Below are positions 59,189 through 64,000 of a stretch of DNA of 64,000 nucleotides, piece by piece. Source of the DNA: Blastocystis hominis (taxonomy: Eukaryota; Sar; Bigyra; Opalinata; Blastocystidae); contig NW_013171868.1 of NCBI RefSeq assembly GCF_000151665.1, positions 193,501 through 257,500 on the forward strand, read 5' to 3'. Position numbers and translations under genes: made by a program. The stretch's first letter is position 1. The number at the start of each line of letters is the position of its first letter. Under the pieces are notes generated by a model that searched no databases, had not been told where the DNA came from, and saw nothing but the letters and a program-made list of their open reading frames with translations.

Positions 59189-60120
59189 ATGGTTCCAAAA
59201 ACGTTGAGGCGGGAAGAAGGAAAGAAAGACAAGACCCAGATTTCCCGAAAGCGCAGCAATGCAAGTTCTCAAGATGAAAATCCGAAAATGCTATCCGCGC
59301 AAAAGGCTTTCCCCGCATTTGTGCCGGAATTCGAAAAGTACTACAGTGTTCGCAAAAAGTCCTGGAAGCCCATGTCACAGAGCTCCAAAAACATTCTCAT
59401 GCTGTTTGCCAAGAGGGCAAAGAGGTATTTGCGTAGCTTTTCACTTTACTGTTAGTAATTGCTTGTCGATGACTCCGGAAGGAAGAAAGGAGGAAGTTAT
59501 TGCGATGTTTAATCGAATTATTCATTCTGCGTTTTTTAAGATTGATGTTGTCAAATAGCGGTTGGATCATGAATAGGAGAGACTATTTCCAAAGTCTGAA
59601 ATGGATTCGGATACATACGACATTGGGTCTATCGGACTGGCTCTCGTTTGTTTCTATTTTTGATTTTTCCATCTAGGAAGAGCAAAAAAAGCAAAACGCG
59701 CTACTCAGCCACTCGCTTCAGTCCATCCAAAAGGAAATCGATTCGGAGGTTTGCGTCGGTGTTGAGTATCACGCACAGAAATCCACCATCGAGCAATTCG
59801 AAGCAGAGAAAAAGTCATTAAAAGAAAGCAGCGCGGAGATCATTCGGCGACTTCCTTCTCTGATGAGTGTGCTTGGCGAGCAGCCGGGAACAAAGTCTTC
59901 TTCGGAAGAGGAAATCGTTAAAAAGCGTCGACGCATTGGGCCTCGCTCGCTGTCGTGGCGTCGTCCCTACCAGACGGATCATGTGTTGATGAATCCGGTT
60001 TGGAAGGACATGAAGCAGAAGGTTAACGAAAGGGTGGAGATGGAAAAGCCTCTGCGGAAGGTAATCAAAAGAATGGCGGAAATCGATCGGAAGTTGGATT
60101 TGATCATCCGAAAAGAGTGA
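59189..60120 (+). CDS. Coiled-coil, basic protein of unknown family
   Basis: Starts MVPKTLRREEGKKDKTQISR. A basic N terminus leads to a helical segment (FVPEFEKYYSVRKKSWKPMS), then, after three to four introns of 27-31 bases near 59430, 59556, 59650 and 59750, a coiled coil (LEEQKKQNALLSHSLQSIQK) and a basic C terminus with RRRIGPRSLSWRRPY. It ends IDRKLDLIIRKE and TGA at 60118-60120. Nuclear location is plausible from the basic clusters. The build resembles kinetochore or centromere subunits, but no specific motif supports that, so it stays unassigned. It is divergent from the TGS1-like gene, with 112 bases between starts. Confidence 0.6.
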
Positions 60121-60391
60121 TCGTGTGGTGTGTGCTTGTGTAGTTTTTCTTTATGATTGCGTGTTTTCTTAAAGCAAACATGGCAGAGTGTTGTGAGAGA
60201 GTAAAGCATGCTTCGTAGGGAGAAAAGGTAATTAGCAGCAGCATCCAAGGAGTTCTGCTTTTACAGCATGTACCTTCATATTTTTATCCACTCACTCTCT
60301 GTGTTTTGCTTTTCTATCCTGTTTCCACCTTGTTTTCATTGCATTATACACTTCACAAGAATTCTCTCACAATAACGAAACGTGTATGTTC

Positions 60392-61267
60392 TCAAACACA
60401 CAAAGCCATCTTCAGCACTTCCTCCACCATCTTGTTAATTCCATCGCGCACTACATGAATCGGGCTATTGCGCATGTACGCGGGCGTCGTCACCACACGG
60501 TTCTCAGCATCAACGCAAATATCCGTAGCCTGCAAATCACTCAAATTGATCATTTATACGCCACAAGGTACATGCGTCGCTCCCATCACCGTCGCTGCCT
60601 TGCAAGCATCGGCATAGGGATACTCCTCGCTCACCTGCTCCTGGCCTAAAGTGACTTTAACTCCAGGGAGAGTGCGCGCCAGGATCACAGGAGCGATGCA
60701 GCAAGCGCCAATCGGCTTCTTTGCGGAATGGAAGGCTTTCACAGCCGAGGAGACTCCCTCCTTCACCTCCATGTCCGCACCCACGACTCCGAAGTTCGAC
60801 AGGTTTTTGGCAGCTCCAAACCCTCCCGGAAGAATGATTGCCTATAATGAACGTCAGCATGCTTACTTACGTCATATTTGGAAACGTCCAGGTTGTTCAA
60901 ATCCTGTACGTTGGATCTCGCAATTCTATTCATCAAACTTATCTCGTTCTCCCTACCTAGCGCTCTCCACGAGCACATTGCGCTTTTCGGATGATGGTTC
61001 TCCCTAAGCTGTCAATAATAACATATCTTTCGTACAGTGAGATGGTTCACAACATGCATCTGTTCCATGTTAGGAGCAAAGCACTGATAGTTCGCATTGT
61101 TACGGCTAATGCTCTCCATCACGAATACAGCCTCATGGATCTCGCTACCATCATACACTCCACAACCAGACAGGCTATTCCATTATGTAAAGCAATGGTA
61201 CTCACATAACAGCCACGTTCTTCTTGGACATAGCAGAAAAAAATCTTTTGAAAGATTGAGAAAGCAT
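60392..61267 (-). CDS. ES1/ElbB (GATD3) family protein, organellar
   Basis: Class I glutamine-amidotransferase-like protein. Starts MLSQSFKRFFSAMSKKNVAV, with a short probable presequence. Family marks are VILSGCGVYDGSEIHEAV, RNVLVESARIARSNV, then AIILPGGFGAAKNLSNFGV, IGACCIAPVILAR with the nucleophile-elbow cysteine, and VVTTPAYM. ES1 proteins are usually mitochondrial; bacterial ElbB has glyoxalase-type activity, and the eukaryotic role is uncertain. Introns of about 27-32 bases separate six exons. The TGA at 60392-60394 may be preceded by a polyadenylation-made stop at KMA, since TGTGTTTGAG follows. It is divergent from GPKOW by 91 bases. Confidence 0.87.
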
Positions 61268-61358
61268 TCTTTTGACGCCATTTGAATTGTGGAAAACTGC
61301 AGTTGCGAAAATTCGGGCAATTTCGAATCTGATTCACTTCGTTTGAGTACTCACCGCA
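61268..61358. promoter_or_regulatory. Bidirectional promoter between ES1-like and GPKOW genes
   Basis: Only 91 bases separate the two start codons on opposite strands, so transcription of both must start here. No TATA box or other motif is distinct. Confidence 0.5.
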
Positions 61359-62888
61359 ATGAGTACTGGATTCAACTTCTCCTTTTCGCTTGGCTTGAAG
61401 ACCGAACCTAAGAAAGCTGTTTTGGTAGAGGATTTGCTCTTTTGTGTGTAAATTGCAGAACCAAACTGTCTCCGGATTCCAGCCCATCGAGAAGAAGCCG
61501 GAAAAGGAATATATAACGCAGATTGTCAACAACCAAGTAGTTTCCTTTCTGGCGTGTGTCATTTAGGTGGTAGAAGACATTGAGAAAAAGAAGGAGCTCG
61601 TAATTCCGGTCAAGCAAGTTTCTTGGATTCAAAAGGCGAAAGAGCGAATTGCTCGCGAGAAAGAGCTTGAGAAAAAGCGTCAACAGGAGGAGGCCGAAAA
61701 GCAGACTTCTGTTGAAAACGATGTGGATGTCCCCACTCAAGTTCCCTCTGTTGTTTCAAAGGCTACTCCGGTTCTTGATGCCAAAGAAGAAGCCCGGATG
61801 TCGATTTTGCGAGACCTTTTGGGTGATTCCTCCAAATCGGATACTTCGGACCTTGTCATTCCACTCCACGACAAATCCACAGCCCAGAGCACTTCCAAGG
61901 AAGGTTCCACCGCCGTTCAAAACCGTCTTCCGGGATTCAACACCATGGTCGTTTTCTCCCCCTCCCTTCACTTCCAGGACCGAAACGAGTATTTCCGGCT
62001 CGAGCTCGCCTCTCTCCCCGACGCGTGCAGCGTAACCAGCGAGGCCTACAAGCATGTGCCCATCGATGCGTTCGGTCGCGCCAGTCTTCTCGGCATGGGT
62101 TGGGACGGAAAAAACAACGTCGATCCCTCCGTCTACGAAATCAACATCCGTCCCGAGCGGCTCGGACTCGGCGCCATGCCCGTCGTCATGAACCAACACC
62201 CCCACAAAACCGCGGTTAAAAAGTCCCTCCTCGAAAAACGAAACGGTCACGTGTACACGGGGATCCACAAAGAATGGCAGGCCGACGACGCCTTCGCCAA
62301 AGGCACGCAGATCGGCGTGAAAACCGGCGCCTTGGAAGGTGCGTTCCCCGCGGGGATTTCATGAATAGGTCGGCAGGGAGTGGTGATTGAAACGCCCAAG
62401 CCGCGTTCCGCGGTTGTGAAGGTAGAACCGCGGGGAAGGGTGAATTGTAGGTGCTGATCGACGGAGAAAAGCAGCTGCGCGAGATGCGGAAGCAGGAATT
62501 GGAGCCTTTGAGCGATTTGGTGCGTTTCAAATCGTTTGTGGAGAAATATGGGGGAATTCTGGAAAGTGAGAAAAAGGGGAGAGAAGGAGGAAGAGGGGAA
62601 GAGAGTGATGCAGAGAAGAAGGATAAAGAGAAAGAGAAAGAGAAAGAGAAAGAAAATGAAAACGAATTGGAGAGTTTTATTTTGGAAGGAAGGGATGATT
62701 ACAATGGGGATGATGGAAGTGAGTCGAGTACTTCGCATCGTTCGCGGTATTCGGAACACTCGAGGCGTTCTTCTCATTCGAAGCATGCGCATAGCTCGGA
62801 CAGACACAGAGGAGATCACTCGAGACATCGAGGATCGGAAGGACATTCCCACGTAAAGTCTCACCATTCACGTCATAGTCATCGATAG
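61359..62888 (+). CDS. GPKOW: GPKOW/Spp2 homologue, spliceosome activation factor
   Basis: Starts MSTGFNFSFSLGLKTEPKKA. The G-patch-like core reads YKHVPIDAFGRASLLGMGWD, followed by RPERLGLGAM, matching GPKOW/Spp2, which binds and stimulates the helicase DHX16/Prp2 for spliceosome activation. A KOW-like strand (RQGVVIETPKPRSAVVKV) follows. The C terminus is acidic and lysine-rich, then a serine/arginine/histidine tail (SRRSSHSKHAHSSDRHRGD). Introns of 29-34 bases lie near 61425, 61534, 62340 and 62421. The TAG at 62886-62888 is followed by TGTTTGTT at 62909. A role in splicing suits a genome with so many introns. Confidence 0.87.
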
Positions 62889-62908
62889 TACTAGAGTGTA
62901 TCTTGTTC

Positions 62909-62916
62909 TGTTTGTT
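62909..62916 (+). terminator. TGTTTGTT 3'-end motif after GPKOW
   Basis: Exact octamer 20 bases past the TAG. Confidence 0.6.
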
Positions 62917-63007
62917 GGATATTGAAGGAATTTTGCTTCTTGCATTTGATTGGATGCACCAGATAGAACTATTTCCCATCTACATTAATACCTGTAACCT
63001 TTTGATT

Positions 63008-64000
63008 ATGGCGGATAAGAATTCCACAGAAGTAGATATACTCTGTTTGTACTGGTATGACAACTAGTTAGAGCAGCAAATACTGAGTCCTTCAAAGGAT
63101 GAAGTGGTAACCGTGCCCACCAATGCTCTAAAGAAATCAGGAAGCTCAAAGTCGAAATCGAAGAACCCAAAATTGAAAGTTAGCAAGTCGAAGGTGACGA
63201 AACGTCAGTATCTATGCATTTCTATTAGCGCTCTCTGCACTGTTCTTGTTTTTGTACTTGCTGTATTCCTTTACAAGTTGCTTACAAAACATTCCTGCAA
63301 TCTTTTTCACGAATCCTACGCTCGGAGTTGCACATTCGTGATCTTTTTAGTCGTAGATTCAAATGACCTAGAAGCCTTAGCGATGTGTGGTTCTCTCAGA
63401 GTACTCCACTTCGTTGGAGCGGAATGGAAAAGCATAAATGTGCCTAGCGATACCTTCCAAAACCTTCGCACAGTCGTATTTCACAGTTGGAATCGGATCG
63501 ATGCATAACCTGTAGATTCCAATGATCTGACTTCCCTTGAAACGGTCACCATTCAGAAAGGAGCCTTTATGCACGTGTCTTCATTCGAGATGAATTCGAT
63601 TGCCACGCTCACCTCAATCCATTTGGAAGGAGAGAATCTGGTCGATCTGGCGGAATTCACTCTGTCTCGTATTTTATTCATTCTTTAAAATGACTCAGAG
63701 GAAAATATCCAGAAACTATCAATAGGGGCACGCTCTCTCTCAAAAGCATCCATCACGATCGATGCTCCCCTTCTAGACACTCTTATCATTGGAAATAATG
63801 TCTCGCAATCATGTCAGAATTTCACTCTGAGTATATTAGTTGCAATCTATTCCATCACAAATAGGTGCAAATCGTTTACGAACTCTTTCAATTGGCTCAT
63901 CCTCATTCTCATCTCTTTCGATCCTGGAATTGAATCAACCATTCGTAGAATCAATTACGATTGAGGATGATTCGCTAAGCATGGCTTCTCTAAAGTTGCT
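63008..64000 (+). CDS. Membrane-anchored BspA-like LRR protein (3' end outside window)
   Basis: Starts MADKNSTE, then a 36-base intron. A lysine/serine-rich cytoplasmic-type stretch (KKSGSSKSKSKNPKLKVSKS) is followed by one membrane segment (CISISALCTVLVFVLAVFLY), suggesting a type II protein with the LRR part outside. LRR units include LETVTIQKGAFMHVSSFEM, IQKLSIGARSL and LRTLSIGSSSFSSLSIL. Introns of about 30-34 bases lie near 63668-63698 and 63831-63864. The join near 63480-63520 is unresolved: a stop interrupts the simple reading, and a further intron is probably needed. The gene leaves the window. Related to the other LRR genes here but lacking MORN repeats. Confidence 0.65.

Noticed and set aside
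1-64000. tRNA or rRNA genes
   Set aside because: I looked for T-loop and anticodon-arm patterns and rRNA core motifs on both strands and saw none. A dedicated covariance-model scan would settle this.

Overview
The window looks like nuclear DNA of a gut-type anaerobic protist close to Blastocystis (stramenopiles, Opalinata). Three signs support this. Nearly every gene is cut by very short GT-AG introns, mostly 27-45 bases. The octamer TGTTTGTT, reported in Blastocystis just downstream of polyadenylation sites, follows at least ten genes here, and a few of those genes seem to lack a convincing genomic stop codon. There are also organelle-type proteins: a succinyl-CoA ligase alpha subunit with a presequence and a [2Fe-2S] ferredoxin. 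The assignment is by inference; no rRNA or other marker gene is in the window.

Layout. 1-8011 is a large inverted duplication. eL24 and V-ATPase subunit A occur on both arms, about 99.7% identical by eye, around a 2.8-kb centre holding an unrecognised gene and a DMAP1/SWC4 homologue. 8.5-11.6 kb is a long leucine-rich-repeat gene with many introns. 12.2-19.4 kb is a dense housekeeping block: ferredoxin, two small membrane or secreted proteins, an ACL4-like TPR protein carrying an apparent AT-AC (U12-type) intron, a WKF-domain protein, a presequence-bearing unknown, SUCLG1, eL21 and CCDC25. 19.5-27.4 kb is one giant gene, a reducing type I polyketide synthase (KS-AT-DH-ER-KR-ACP) fused to a C-terminal PLP-dependent alpha-oxoamine synthase; this is the most striking item. 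It converges tightly on a gene coding two cathepsin-Z-type protease domains in one chain.

From 30 to about 54 kb the window becomes accessory. A Polinton/Maverick-type relic (protein-primed DNA polymerase B, integrase, other genes) lies at 30-37.5 kb, and a second relic of a related capsid-like gene lies at 52.2-53.4 kb. Between them are several kilobases of AT-rich simple-sequence DNA, MORN plus leucine-rich-repeat genes with a decayed copy, and a GC-rich stretch encoding a fibronectin-III-like protein whose loops are swollen by microsatellites. 54.7-64 kb returns to genes: a second MORN-LRR paralogue, two neighbouring cap-type methyltransferase-like genes, a coiled-coil protein, an ES1/ElbB-family protein divergent from a GPKOW/Spp2 splicing factor, and a truncated membrane LRR gene at the right edge.

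No tRNA, rRNA, snRNA or CRISPR array was recognised. Exon structures were inferred by reading splice signals and frame, without transcript evidence.
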